Below are positions 34,386-43,218 of a stretch of 64,000 bases of DNA, piece after piece. The DNA is taken from the NCBI RefSeq assembly GCF_051903075.1, contig NZ_CP182423.1, positions 1,054,001 to 1,118,000 on the forward strand, written 5' to 3'. Made by a program: the position numbers and the translations under genes. The notes beneath the pieces are model-generated. The model was given only the letters and a program-made list of their open reading frames with translations. It was not told the DNA's origin and searched no databases. The stretch is from Embleya sp051903075. Lineage in GTDB: Bacteria > Actinomycetota > Actinomycetes > Streptomycetales > Streptomycetaceae. The first letter of the stretch is position 1; the number at the start of each line of letters is the position of its first letter.

Positions 34386-34622
34386 ATGACCAGTGGCGCG
34401 ATTCCCACCCATCCGGGCGACGAGGTGCGGGTGGCTCTGACGGGTGGGATCCCCGAGATGCCGGCGGTTCTGGTGGTGAACGGACCGGGCATACCCGAAA
34501 AGGTGTCCGTGGCCTTCCGCAACGGGCGGGAACATTACGAATACACCGGTGGCGCGGTGGAGTTGGACGGCGCGCACCTGCCGCTCTACCGCTGGAGCTA
34601 CTCCACACGCATCGCCGAATAG
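34386..34622 (+). CDS. DUF5988-like small protein
   Basis: 78 residues from the ATG at 34386 (GAGGTGGAC just upstream). The pattern VALTGGIPEMPAVLVV, then RNGREHYEYTGG and the terminal YRWSYSTRIAE, matches the small actinobacterial family I know as DUF5988. It is probably an all-beta domain. Such proteins are found near secondary-metabolism genes but have no known function. Confidence 0.75.
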   Translation: MTSGAIPTHPGDEVRVALTGGIPEMPAVLVVNGPGIPEKVSVAFRNGREHYEYTGGAVELDGAHLPLYRWSYSTRIAE

Positions 34623-34904
34623 CCGCCGGGCGGCACTGCGCCGTCGTCTCGTGCAAGGGACGCGACTCGACACGGCTCGGATCCGGGCGGCTCGGCGGGT
34701 GATCGACCCGGTTTTTCTCGACACTCCGCCGTACCGCTGCGACGCGCTCGCCACCGGCGTCCGCCACGTGCTGGAGTCGTCGGCGCCCGGCGTCGACCGT
34801 CACCAGGGCGAACACGATCTCCACCGTCATCGCGTCCTTCTCCCACCGCGATTCCCGCCCCATGTCCACGCCCCGGTCTCACACGGGCACGGGTGCCCCG
34901 GGCA

Positions 34905-35501
34905 TCAGGACAGGAAGCCCACGATGCCGCGGCCCGGGTGGGTGTGGGCTTCGTGGAGCCAGGTGCCCAGTTCTTCGACTGCCTCGCGGACGTCGCCGTC
35001 CAGGGCCGCGAGTTGTTCCTCGGTGACGGCCTTGTACTGGGACAGTGCGGTGGCGCAGGCTTCCGGCGTCCAGACGCCGTGGCCGGGGAGGTCGGTGTTG
35101 GGGAGCGGCTCGGGCAGGCCGTAGCCGAATTCGGACACCGTGACGGCCTCGATGCCGAGGGACTTCAGGGCCTCGTCGACGTGCCCCAGCCACGCGAACT
35201 TGAAGGGCGAGAAGCTGTTGCCCCACAACCGGCGCCCGTGGAAGGCGCAGATCATCCGGTACGCGTACCCGTACTGGAAGGCGTGCCGCTCCTCGAACGG
35301 GCCGCCTTCCACGACCGCCGTCAGCGCCTCGTATCGCGTCGGCGCGCCGTTCTCGATCTCGTGCGCGAAATAGTCGTCGTCCTGCGACATCTCCTGCTTG
35401 AACCGCCCACCGATCGCGCGGCGAACCCGCACGTCACCGGATCCCACGACGGCACGCGGGAGTTCGGGGTCGACCAGGAACAACGACAGCGAAAGACTCA
35501 T
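34905..35501 (-). CDS. Uncharacterised streptomycete protein (DUF7691-like)
   Basis: A 198-residue soluble protein. Distinctive segments are LSLFLVDPELPRAVVGSGD, FQYGYAYRMICAFHG and SFSPFKFAWLGHVDEALKSL. These resemble a conserved streptomycete family of unknown function (DUF7691, from memory). No catalytic motif, signal peptide or membrane segment. ATG start at 35501. No apparent operon partner. Confidence 0.8.
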   Translation of the reverse strand: MSLSLSLFLVDPELPRAVVGSGDVRVRRAIGGRFKQEMSQDDDYFAHEIENGAPTRYEALTAVVEGGPFEERHAFQYGYAYRMICAFHGRRLWGNSFSPFKFAWLGHVDEALKSLGIEAVTVSEFGYGLPEPLPNTDLPGHGVWTPEACATALSQYKAVTEEQLAALDGDVREAVEELGTWLHEAHTHPGRGIVGFLS

Positions 35502-35826
35502 ACCGCCAACCTATCCGCACCGGCCGACACCCCCCATCGAGGGCTGCGCAAGCCCCGAGGCGGCCCGAGGCGGCCCGACCGACCCCACCACCGTGAACGT
35601 GACCGTGGTCTCGAACGGCTACTCCTCCCCCGCCGGTCCGGGCGCCGAGTACACCTATCCCGAGTAGACGTCGCGGTCGGCACCGGCGCTTCGTTGTCGG
35701 ACGGGAATCCGGCTGAGATGTTGACCGAAATGGAAAACTCGGCCTTCGTATGAGGTGTTGGCCGCCGGAATCCGGGATGCCTAGGCTGAATCCACCGCAC
35801 GCCAAAAGCATCCACGGGAGCCTCCA
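35502..35826. other. Intergenic region with possible gene remnant
   Basis: A 325-bp gap. Plus-strand bases 35593-35667 read as coding with uniformly GC-rich third positions (NVTVVSNGYSSPAGPGAEYT, ending at TAG) but have no proper start, so they may be the 3' end of a lost gene. The last 60 bp should contain the promoter of the PEBP gene; no clear hexamers seen. Confidence 0.4.
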
Positions 35827-36432
35827 GTGAGAAGCACACGAATCGTGCTGTGCGCCCTGCTCGTCACCTGCGCCGTCGGCCTCTCGCCCGTCGCCGCGTC
35901 GGCATCCTCGGCATCGTCTGCGCCGGCGTCCCCGGCGGATCGCAACGCCTTCGCCCTGTCCAGCGCCGCGTTCGCGGACGGCGGCCTCATCCCCAAGGTC
36001 CACGAGTGCACCAGCGGTGGCGGCCACGACCCGGCCAAGAGGAACGAGTCCCCGCCCCTGGCCTGGTCGGGCGCGCCGGCCGCCGCCAAGAGCTACGCGA
36101 TCGTCATGCGCGATCTCGACAACGCCAACCTCATCCACTGGGTCATCTACGACATCCCGGTCGGCACCACCTCGCTGCCCCAGAACGTCGACCACGCCTA
36201 TCGGCCGTCGGTGCCGGCCGGAGCCAGGCAGGTCTACTACCGGGGCAGCGCGAGCCTGTACGGCTACCAGGGGCCGTGCTCGCCGTCGACCGTGAACACC
36301 TACGAGTTCGTCGTCCACGCGCTCGACCGGACGTCGCTCACCGAGCTGAACTCCGGCTCCTCGACGCAGACCGCCGCCAGGACGATCGCCGCCGCCTCGA
36401 TCGGCTCGGCCAGGATCAGCGGCGAGTCGTAG
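35827..36432 (+). CDS. Secreted YbhB/YbcL-type PEBP protein
   Basis: A 201-residue protein from a GTG with GGGAG upstream. Signal peptide: RIVLCALLVTCAVGLSPVAA. The mature domain matches the bacterial phosphatidylethanolamine-binding (Raf kinase inhibitor-like) family: LSSAAFADGGLIPKVHECTS, ESPPLAWSGAP, YAIVMRDLDNANLIHWVIYD, and YQGPCSPS for the ligand pocket. Two Cys may pair outside the cell. Function in bacteria is unclear; some members inhibit or bind proteases. Monocistronic. Confidence 0.92.
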   Translation: MRSTRIVLCALLVTCAVGLSPVAASASSASSAPASPADRNAFALSSAAFADGGLIPKVHECTSGGGHDPAKRNESPPLAWSGAPAAAKSYAIVMRDLDNANLIHWVIYDIPVGTTSLPQNVDHAYRPSVPAGARQVYYRGSASLYGYQGPCSPSTVNTYEFVVHALDRTSLTELNSGSSTQTAARTIAAASIGSARISGES

Positions 36433-36477
36433 CCCGACGGTGCCCAGACGCGCGGCGCGCCGGCATCCGCGCGCGGA

Positions 36478-37080
36478 TCAGGACCGGCGGCGCAGCCGGA
36501 ACCACTGGGGTTTGGTCCGGTTCATCGGCCGGCCCAGGCCCGCCGTGGGGGCCGGCTCGACGGTCGACAACTCCCAGTCGGGGAACGCGGCTTCGATCTC
36601 GTCCCGACTCGTGCCGCCCACGAGGGAGCGGTACCGGGTCGGGCCGAACGCGAGGATCAGCAGCGTGGCATCGGGCTCGGCCAGGGCCGTGACCCCGCGG
36701 CCGACGGCCTTTCGCTGGTCGACGTCGAAGCCCTGGAAGCAGCCGATGTCGAGGAAGAGATCGAAGGTGCCCAGATCGGCCGATCCGAGGTCGGTCACGT
36801 CGCCCACGACGTAGGTGGCACCTTCGTCGCCCCGCTGTCGCGCCGCCTCGATCGCGGCCGGCACGTAGTCGATGCCCACGGCGTGCCAGCCCCGCCGGGC
36901 GAGTTCCGGGGTGAACTGGCCACGCCCGCACCCCAGATCGAGCGCTCGGCCGAGTGGTCGCGGTCGGTCGACGTCCTCACGAGCGAGTACCGCCGCGATG
37001 CTTTCCCCCGAGGCCTTCCCGTACGACTCCCAGGGCGTCATTCCGAAGCGGTACATACGAGCGTAGTTCGTCATGTCCAT
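36478..37080 (-). CDS. Class I SAM-dependent methyltransferase
   Basis: 200 residues. The SAM-binding motif I is GRALDLGCGRGQF, followed by WHAVGIDYVPAAIE and the acidic VVGDVTDL. Rossmann fold throughout, with the C-terminal beta strands around LLILAFGPTRYRSL and WELSTVEPAP. The substrate is unknown; the overall form suggests a small-molecule methyltransferase. ATG at 37080 with GGGAG upstream. Stand-alone. Confidence 0.9.
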   Translation of the reverse strand: MDMTNYARMYRFGMTPWESYGKASGESIAAVLAREDVDRPRPLGRALDLGCGRGQFTPELARRGWHAVGIDYVPAAIEAARQRGDEGATYVVGDVTDLGSADLGTFDLFLDIGCFQGFDVDQRKAVGRGVTALAEPDATLLILAFGPTRYRSLVGGTSRDEIEAAFPDWELSTVEPAPTAGLGRPMNRTKPQWFRLRRRS

Positions 37081-37249
37081 CGAGCTCCCGAGTCGATCAA
37101 CAGGTTAGGCGGCGGCGAATCCCGGGACGGAGTCGGGGCCCCGATGATCCACGTGCCGAACTCCTGTCATCCGTCGGCGAGATGCCCGGCCGCCCCCACG
37201 AAAAAGGGACCACGGCAACGGACTTCGCCGAGGCACCCCGCACCCACCG

Positions 37250-38254
37250 CTATCGCGCACCGCGCAACTCGAGGATGTACGTCGCGGTCGACGCGACGAC
37301 GCGGTCCGCGTCCCGGGACAGCTCCGCCAGCGCCCGTGACGCCGTACTTCCCGGAATGTCCGCCAGGGCCTGGGTCAACCGGCGCCGCGCCGACGGCCTC
37401 GCCGCGGCATGCGCGAGGCAGTCGACCAGGCCACCGGCGATACGCTCCGCCACCGTCGGGTCGCCGGCCAGCACGCCCAGCGCGTCGGCCGCGTCGGCGT
37501 CGTTCCGCTCCGCCACGATCATGTCGAGCAGCGTCGGAATCGCGTCCGCCATGCCGCGCACGCCCAGCGCCAACGCCGCCTGCCCGCGGACCACCTCGTC
37601 GGAGTGGGTGAGCGCGTCCCGGAGCAGCGCGGTCGCCCCGGCGTTCGCGATCTCGGCGATGGCGCGGACGGCACGCTCGCGTACCTCGGCCTCCGGCGCG
37701 TCGAGTCCCGCCGCGAGCAGCGTCGGCGCGTCCTCGCCCGCCTGCGCCAAGGCCCAGCGCAGGGCGCCTGCCACGTTCGGGTCCGACTCGCCCAGCACGG
37801 CCTCGACCAGCGCCTCCACCGGCACGGGCCCCTCGTCGATCGCGGACAACGCCGCCCGCTGCCGCGCGCCCGCGCTCTGCGACCCCAACGCCTGGAGGAG
37901 CGCGACGATCTGGAGCACGTCCTCCCAGCCGGCCGGTTCGGCGGCACCGATCCGCCGCAGTCGCGTCAACAATCGGGTCTCGGCGGCGATCCGCTCGCGC
38001 GTGCGCCCGATGAGATCGTCGACCAACTCGGCGGGCGCGAAGGCGGGATCGTCGAGCGCCCGCCCGACGTCGCGCAGCGACAGTCCCAACGACCGCAGGC
38101 TCTCGATGTGGAAGATCCGCCGGATGTCCTCGCCGGAATACTCCCGATAGCCCGAACCGGTGCGACCCGTCGGCCGCACCAGTCCGAGCGATTCGTAATG
38201 CCTGAGCATGCGGGCACTGACCCCGGACCGTCGCGCGACGTCACCGATCAACAC
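37250..38254 (-). CDS. MerR family regulator fused to HEAT repeats
   Basis: 334 residues. The MerR winged helix (MLIGDVARRSGVSARMLRHY, LGLVRPTGRTGSGYREY) and dimerisation helix occupy residues 1-110. The C-terminal 200 residues are HEAT-type helical repeats (VPVEALVEAVLGESDPNVAG, EVRERAVRAIAEIANAGATA), in place of a small-molecule pocket. The GTG start is 3 bp after the stop of a second HEAT-repeat gene, so the two are co-translated. The signal sensed is unknown; HEAT repeats suggest control by a protein partner. Confidence 0.9.
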   Translation of the reverse strand: MLIGDVARRSGVSARMLRHYESLGLVRPTGRTGSGYREYSGEDIRRIFHIESLRSLGLSLRDVGRALDDPAFAPAELVDDLIGRTRERIAAETRLLTRLRRIGAAEPAGWEDVLQIVALLQALGSQSAGARQRAALSAIDEGPVPVEALVEAVLGESDPNVAGALRWALAQAGEDAPTLLAAGLDAPEAEVRERAVRAIAEIANAGATALLRDALTHSDEVVRGQAALALGVRGMADAIPTLLDMIVAERNDADAADALGVLAGDPTVAERIAGGLVDCLAHAAARPSARRRLTQALADIPGSTASRALAELSRDADRVVASTATYILELRGAR

Positions 38255-38257
38255 TGC

Positions 38258-38923
38258 CTACCGCCCTTCCGCACCGGCCCCGCCGAGGGCCGCGACACGC
38301 TTCGCCTCCTCGATCGCGAACTCGAATCCGACATCCGGGTCGCGCCACAACCGCTCCGTCGCGATCGCGTGCGCACGCACGCGGGGATCGGGGTCCGTCG
38401 TCGCGGCGCCGAGTGTCGGCAACATCGCCTCCCCGAGCGCGATCAGCGCCCGGCTGAGGCTCAGCCGCGTCTCGTGTTCGCCGCGCCCGAGCTGCGTCGC
38501 CAACACTACGGCCAGCTCGTGCCGGGCATCCTCGGGCACCAGTACCACCGCCGCCCGCCAGGCGCTGCGCGCCACCTCGTCGTCGGCGTCGGACAGCAGC
38601 GCCGGTGTGATCGCCGGCCACGCCCGCCGATCCCCGATCTTGGACAGCGTGTGCAACGCCTGGCTACGTGCCCGCGCCCGCTCCGAACGCGCCTGCTCAA
38701 CCAGCAGCGGGACCGTCAGTGGCGCCGGGTGGCGGGTGAGCGCCCACGTCAACGTCTCGCGCACCTGGAAGTCGGGGTCGATCCCGCACCGCTCCACGAG
38801 CGTGCGGACGAATCCCGGGTCCGGGTTCGTGCCGGCCGCCAGCGCCACGCGCACCCGGACCGACGGATCGTCGTCCGCCAGTCCCCGCAGACCTCGCATC
38901 GTGCCCTGTTTCGCCATGGCCAT
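38258..38923 (-). CDS. HEAT-repeat protein
   Basis: 221 residues from the ATG at 38923, chosen for GAGGAGG 8 nt upstream; a TTG at 38950 gives a longer frame without a ribosome site. The whole protein is HEAT/armadillo-like helical repeats (LRGLADDDPSVRVRVALAAG, PDFQVRETLTWALTRHP, RARSQALHTLSKIGDRRAWP). No enzymatic motif. Co-translated with the MerR-HEAT regulator, with which it may interact. Confidence 0.88.
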   Translation of the reverse strand: MAMAKQGTMRGLRGLADDDPSVRVRVALAAGTNPDPGFVRTLVERCGIDPDFQVRETLTWALTRHPAPLTVPLLVEQARSERARARSQALHTLSKIGDRRAWPAITPALLSDADDEVARSAWRAAVVLVPEDARHELAVVLATQLGRGEHETRLSLSRALIALGEAMLPTLGAATTDPDPRVRAHAIATERLWRDPDVGFEFAIEEAKRVAALGGAGAEGR

Positions 38924-38951
38924 CGCGACCACCTCCTCGGCGACAGTCAAA

Positions 38952-38972
38952 ACGTTGCCATCGTGTCAAGGT
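38952..38972. promoter_or_regulatory. Candidate MerR operator
   Basis: On the minus strand ACCTTGAC-5 nt-GGCAACGT is an imperfect dyad (6 of 8 positions symmetric), 28 bp upstream of the HEAT gene start and overlapping TTGACC/TTGACA-like -35 elements. It suits autoregulation by the MerR protein. Confidence 0.45.
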
Positions 38973-38994
38973 CAACCCCAGGGCCGGCGGGGCG

Positions 38995-39240
38995 TCAGCC
39001 CACCAGGGACGGGTCGCCGAGCCGGAGGTAGTCGTCGAGTCTGCGGCACAGCTTCGGGAGGATCACGACATCGTCGGTGGTCGAGGGGATGCCGGTGATC
39101 ACGGCACCGGTGGTGGTCGCGTCCCGGGGCCAGAGCCCGCTGCCGGCGGCCCTCGCCCGGAGTGTCGCGGCGGTGAGCTCGCCGCGCAGGTCGGGAAACA
39201 GGTTGCGGTAGTACGTCGGGTAGACCACCGGTTCCGGCAC
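38995..39240 (-). pseudogene. C-terminal remnant of a nuclease-like protein
   Basis: The 81-residue frame ends TGAVITGIPSTTDDVVILPK, then LCRRLDDYLRLGDPSLVG, with LTAATLRARAAGSGLWPRDA upstream. This resembles the C-terminal part of actinobacterial thermonuclease-type (SNase-like) proteins, of which the catalytic N-terminal barrel is missing. Upstream codons in the same frame do not continue the family. The GTG at 39240 has no ribosome site. Probably a fragment. Confidence 0.5.
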
Positions 39241-39349
39241 GCCCGTTCGGGTCAGTCGGCATGCGGGGGGGCGGGGGCTGATGGTGCACTCGGCTGGTCG
39301 GACTCTTCCACGTCCACGACCACGTTCACCTCCCGAACAGGAGCCCAGC

Positions 39350-39646
39350 ATGCCGATCGTCGCCGTCTTCGATGTCCCGGGGATGACCCGCAGGCAGTAC
39401 GAGCAGAGCGCGGAGAAGGTCTCCGGCCGCGCCGGCCCGGTGAAGAACCTCTCGGACTGGCCCGTGTCCGGCCTCATCTCGCACACCTCCGCCGCCACCC
39501 CGGACGGCTGGCTCGTCGTCGACGTCTGGGAATCGGAGGAGGCCTTCCGGGAGTTCGGCAAGACCATCATCCCCATCCTCGAGGAACTGGGCGTGCCCGA
39601 CCCGAAGCCCAGGATCTACCAGGCCCACACCGTGGTCACCCCCTGA
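39350..39646 (+). CDS. Dimeric alpha/beta-barrel-like small protein
   Basis: 98 residues from the ATG at 39350 (ACAGGAG upstream). MPIVAVFDVPGMTRRQYEQS, GWLVVDVWESEEAFREFGKT and YQAHTVVTP fit a ferredoxin-like dimeric barrel, as in the ABM or YdhR families. No metal or catalytic residues can be assigned. Possibly a monooxygenase-like or binding protein. Confidence 0.75.
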   Translation: MPIVAVFDVPGMTRRQYEQSAEKVSGRAGPVKNLSDWPVSGLISHTSAATPDGWLVVDVWESEEAFREFGKTIIPILEELGVPDPKPRIYQAHTVVTP

Positions 39647-39758
39647 CGACCCCACCCCTCGGCCCGGGCGGCCCGGTCCGGGACCGGGCCGCCCGGGCCG
39701 CCGCGCGTCGGGGTGGTATGCAGGTGGTTCGGCGAACGGGTGACGGGGAGGGTGGTCG

Positions 39759-40295
39759 ATGTCGACGCGGTGCCCGGTGTGTGCGGCGGCGGTTGTGCCG
39801 ATCGTGTACGGAATGCCCGCGGCGCCCCTGCGCGAGCGCGCTCGGGCCGGGGAGGTCCGGCTCGGCGGGTGTGTGGTGTGGCCGGATCGCGCGCAGTGGT
39901 GGTGTCGGGCCTGCGACTCCAAGCTCCGGCGCGAGGAGGGCGGCGCGTGGACCCGGGTCGTGGCCGCTCTCGGCATCCTCGGCATGCGCGAGGGGCCCGG
40001 CCGGTTCGTGGTCGGCCGTGACCGGGCGGCCTGCAGATTGTCGGTGCCCGCGGACTGGGAGTTCGTGGCGCCGGTACACGCCGTACTCGAACGCATCGAA
40101 CCCGGCCACTGGCGCGTGTCCCGCCCCGCCTCGGCGACGACGGACGGCGTGACCACCCTGCGCCGGGGACGGACCTCGCAACCGCTCGGCCCCGGCGAGG
40201 AAGTGGTGATCGACGATCGCATCGCCTCCGCCCTCGCCGTCACCGACCCGGCGGGCGTACGTCGGATCGACGTGGAGTGGACGGTGTTCCGCTGA
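39759..40295 (+). CDS. Zinc-ribbon hypothetical protein
   Basis: 178 residues. Two C-x2-C pairs (CPVC at 5-8 and CRAC near 50) form a probable zinc ribbon. The C-terminal 100 residues are beta-rich (GRFVVGRDRAACRLSVPADW, HAVLERIEPGHWRVSRPAS) and vaguely resemble an FHA fold, but without its diagnostic residues. Cytoplasmic; function unknown. Confidence 0.7.
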   Translation: MSTRCPVCAAAVVPIVYGMPAAPLRERARAGEVRLGGCVVWPDRAQWWCRACDSKLRREEGGAWTRVVAALGILGMREGPGRFVVGRDRAACRLSVPADWEFVAPVHAVLERIEPGHWRVSRPASATTDGVTTLRRGRTSQPLGPGEEVVIDDRIASALAVTDPAGVRRIDVEWTVFR

Positions 40296-40346
40296 CGCGT
40301 GCCGCCCCGGGTCCGGGTCATGCCCGAGCGGACCGAAGCGGCCTCA

Positions 40347-41261
40347 CTACGAGGTGAGTTCGGCCACCAGCCGGGTCGCGACGGGTACGGGGACGCCGTG
40401 TCGCGCGCCCGCGCGCAGCAACGCGCCGCCGATCGCGTCGAGTTCGGTGGGTCGGCCGGCCTCGACGTCGCGCTGCATGGACGACTTGGTCTGTTCCGGG
40501 AACGAGTCGTAGAGCGCCAGGGAGTGCGCCGGATCGACGGGGACGCCACAGGCCCGGCTGACCGCGGCGGCCTCCTCGACGAGCGCGAGCAGTTCCGCGC
40601 GCCGCCCGGTCCGCACCTCGCCGATGGTGAGCCCGTAGCGGCTGGTGAGCAGCGCGAAGGGGGCGAGGAAGGCCAGCTTCGCCCACAACGCGGCCGCCTC
40701 GCCGCCCACCGCGCGGGTGCGCACACCGGCTTCGGTGAACAGCGCCGCCAACGGCTCGACGCGCTCAGGCGGGCCGGCCAGGTCGATCTCCGTGAACGGG
40801 CTGCCGTGTTCGATCACACCCGGCGCGAGACGCGTCGACTCGACGCGGATCACGCCCGGGACGACGGCCTGTTCGCCGTAGTATTCGCGCAGCAGGGCCG
40901 GGTGTTCGACGCCGTTGAGCAGCGGCAGGATCACCCCGTCCCCGATCGTTTCCGCCGGGATGCGCTCCAGCGCGTCGTGTAGTCCCGTGTGCTTGACCGT
41001 GATCAGGCACAGATCGACGGGTTCGCGCAGGCGCGTGTCCGCGTCGACGTGGGCGGTGAACTCGCCGTACTGCCCGCTGCGTACCCGAATTCCGTTCCGG
41101 CGCAGGGCTTTTGCGGTTTCCTTGCCCGCGACGCAGGTCACGCGGTGGCCGGCCCGGGACAGCAGGGCGGCGAGCAGCCCGCCCACTCCTCCCGGCCCGA
41201 GGACCGCTACGGCTCGGGGAGGCACGGCGACGGGCTCGTGGGGCGACGTCGAAGCGGGCAC
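40347..41261 (-). CDS. Ketopantoate reductase family protein (ApbA/PanE-like)
   Basis: 304 residues from the GTG at 41261 (AAAGGAAACC upstream). The N-terminal dinucleotide fold is AVLGPGGVGGLLAALLSRAG; ICLITVKHTGL-like strands follow, and the C-terminal helical domain includes LWAKLAFLAPFALLTS and SMQRDVEAGRPTELDAIGGA, which holds the family's conserved Ser/Asp residues. It reduces ketopantoate or another 2-keto acid with NADPH. Divergent LysR control suggests an inducible catabolic or secondary role rather than housekeeping pantothenate synthesis. Confidence 0.9.
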   Translation of the reverse strand: MPASTSPHEPVAVPPRAVAVLGPGGVGGLLAALLSRAGHRVTCVAGKETAKALRRNGIRVRSGQYGEFTAHVDADTRLREPVDLCLITVKHTGLHDALERIPAETIGDGVILPLLNGVEHPALLREYYGEQAVVPGVIRVESTRLAPGVIEHGSPFTEIDLAGPPERVEPLAALFTEAGVRTRAVGGEAAALWAKLAFLAPFALLTSRYGLTIGEVRTGRRAELLALVEEAAAVSRACGVPVDPAHSLALYDSFPEQTKSSMQRDVEAGRPTELDAIGGALLRAGARHGVPVPVATRLVAELTS

Positions 41262-41417
41262 GGACGGTTTCCTTTCGATGGCGACGAGGGTCGGCACCCG
41301 TCCCGCCGGGCTGTCTCCCGTCCGGACGGGGACGCGTGGTCGGGTCGGGTTGCCGCCCGGTTCCGATGATCGAACCGGGCGGCAACCCAAGTCAATCCTC
41401 GGGTTTGCTGCCAACTT

Positions 41418-41435
41418 CCCAAGCCTTACCTTGGG
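41418..41435. promoter_or_regulatory. Dyad just upstream of the LysR gene
   Basis: CCCAAG-6 nt-CTTGGG ends 3 bp before the LysR start codon, so binding there would block initiation. Candidate LysR autoregulatory site. Confidence 0.4.
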
Positions 41436-41438
41436 GCC

Positions 41439-42377
41439 ATGACCCTCGATGACCTCCGTATCTTCGTCGCGGTGTGCCGGGCCGGGAGCCTGAGCGCCGT
41501 CGCCCGGGACCTCGCGTGCACCCAGTCGGCGGTGAGCCAGCACGTGAAGCGGTTGGAACGGGAGACGAAGGTGCAACTCCTGGAGCGGCACCCGCGCGGC
41601 GTGGCCCCCACGGCGGCGGGCCGACTGCTGCACGCGGCGGCGGCCGACGGCATCGCCGGACTGGATGTGGCCCTTCGTCGGCTCGACGAACTGGCCTGCG
41701 GTGAAACGGGATCCGTCCGGGTCACCACGGGCGCGACGACCGTGCGGCACTTCATGTCGGAGGCGGTCGTCGCCTTCCGCAGCCGATATCCCGGGGCCAG
41801 TCTGGAGTTTCGCACCGAGACCTCCAGTCGCAGCTGCTTCGACGCGCTCGCCTCCAACACCCTCGACCTCGCCTGGATCACCGTCGGCGGCCCGATTCCC
41901 GGCATCCAACAGCGCTGCGTGGCCGAACTTCCCTGGGTATTGGCGGTCCGGGCCGACGACCCACTGGCCGAACGCGCCCACGTCGACGCGGCCGACCTGG
42001 CCGGCATCCGCTACATCCGGCCTCCGGAGGACTCCTCCTCGCGGGCCCACCTCGACGCGGCCTTCACGAAACTGGACATCCGCGTCCCGCCCGAATCGGG
42101 CGTCGCCGACTGGGACACCGCCATCCTGCTGGTCGAACTCGGCCTGGGACACGCCCTCGTGCCGGCCCTGCCCGACCGGCGGGCTCCCGCCGACACCGAT
42201 CCCGTACGCTTCCTGCCCATCCCGGCCCTGCCCCGCCTGCCGGTCGGCTGGGCCGTACGCCGCTGGGACGACCTGACCCCCCTGGCCCGCGCCTTCGCCG
42301 ACAGCGTCACCCTCACCGGAACCGACCCGCGTGATCGGCACTCCAGCGACCGAACGTACGGGCGGGCCGACCGGTGA
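41439..42377 (+). CDS. LysR family transcriptional regulator
   Basis: 312 residues. The winged helix MTLDDLRIFVAVCRAGSLSA, CTQSAVSQHVKRLERET is at the N-terminus; the two-lobed periplasmic-binding-like effector domain starts at about 90 (GSVRVTTGATTVRHFMSEAV). Divergent from the ketopantoate reductase-like gene across 177 bp, so that gene is its likely target. Its 3' end overlaps the convergent NAD(P)-binding gene by 65 bp. Confidence 0.93.
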   Translation: MTLDDLRIFVAVCRAGSLSAVARDLACTQSAVSQHVKRLERETKVQLLERHPRGVAPTAAGRLLHAAAADGIAGLDVALRRLDELACGETGSVRVTTGATTVRHFMSEAVVAFRSRYPGASLEFRTETSSRSCFDALASNTLDLAWITVGGPIPGIQQRCVAELPWVLAVRADDPLAERAHVDAADLAGIRYIRPPEDSSSRAHLDAAFTKLDIRVPPESGVADWDTAILLVELGLGHALVPALPDRRAPADTDPVRFLPIPALPRLPVGWAVRRWDDLTPLARAFADSVTLTGTDPRDRHSSDRTYGRADR

Positions 42378-43122
42378 CCCGTTCGACGGTGTCGACCACC
42401 GTGCCGGCTTCGGCGGGCGGGTCGGCGTACCAACCGATCACATAGTCGGCGTCCTCCCGCGACACACCACCGGCCATCAGCCTGGCCACGGCCTGTTCGT
42501 GCGTGATCGCGACGAAGTCGACGTCGCGGTGGATCGCCCGGGCCAGGATCGCGATCCGCTCGCGTGTGGTCAGCGCTTCGGGCCCGGTGAGGTTGTACAC
42601 GCGGCCCGCGTGGCCGTCGTCGAGCAGGGCGGCCGCGGCCACCGCGCCGATGTCGGCCTCGTGCACCAGCGCGCTGGGGAAGTCGTACGGCTCGCGCACC
42701 ACTCCCTCGGCCCGGATCGAGTCGATCCAGGTCAACGTGTTGGACATGAACTCCTGCGGTTCCAGGCGCGTCCACTCCACCCCCGAGTCCGCCACGGCCT
42801 GCTCGACCGGCCCGACCCAACCGCCCCACACCACCGTGATGCGCCGTACACCCGCCTCGACCGCTCGCCGCACCAACTCCGGCCCGGCCTCGGCCGCTCC
42901 CGCCGTCACCGTGACGTGCAGCCGATCCACACCGTCGAGGGCGGCACCCAACCCCTCCGGCGACGTATGCGTCCCGACCACCGTCTCGACCCCCGTCGGC
43001 AACCTCCCCGCGGCCGCGACCGGATCACGCGTCAACGCCCGAACCTTCTCCCCGCGCCGAACCAACTCCGCCACCACATGCCGACCGGTGTTCCCGGTGG
43101 CACCCGTAACAAGTGTCGTCAC
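42313..43122 (-). CDS. NmrA-like NAD(P)-binding protein
   Basis: 269 residues from a GTG. TLVTGATGNTGRHVVAELVR is the N-terminal dinucleotide-binding motif; no catalytic Tyr-x3-Lys is apparent, so it belongs to the atypical SDR (NmrA/HSCARG) group. The middle LVHEADIGAVAAAALLDDG and YNLTGPEALTTRERIAIL are characteristic. Such proteins act as redox sensors or as isoflavone-reductase-like oxidoreductases. It overlaps the convergent LysR gene by 65 bp. Confidence 0.9.
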   Translation of the reverse strand: MTTLVTGATGNTGRHVVAELVRRGEKVRALTRDPVAAAGRLPTGVETVVGTHTSPEGLGAALDGVDRLHVTVTAGAAEAGPELVRRAVEAGVRRITVVWGGWVGPVEQAVADSGVEWTRLEPQEFMSNTLTWIDSIRAEGVVREPYDFPSALVHEADIGAVAAAALLDDGHAGRVYNLTGPEALTTRERIAILARAIHRDVDFVAITHEQAVARLMAGGVSREDADYVIGWYADPPAEAGTVVDTVERVTGRPARTFGRWSADHAGRFR

Positions 43123-43218
43123 AGCCGAACCCCTCTCGTTCCCGACGACGCTAGGAGTTCAACCACACTTGAAGTCAAGCCACCCCTCACCGGGTCCGTT
43201 TGCCGCTATCGTGCGCAC

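Noticed and set aside
34623..34904. Minus-strand frame starting TVEIVFALVTVDAG
   Set aside because: About 40 codons look coding, but the frame then degrades and runs antisense through the DUF5988-like gene; not supported as a gene.
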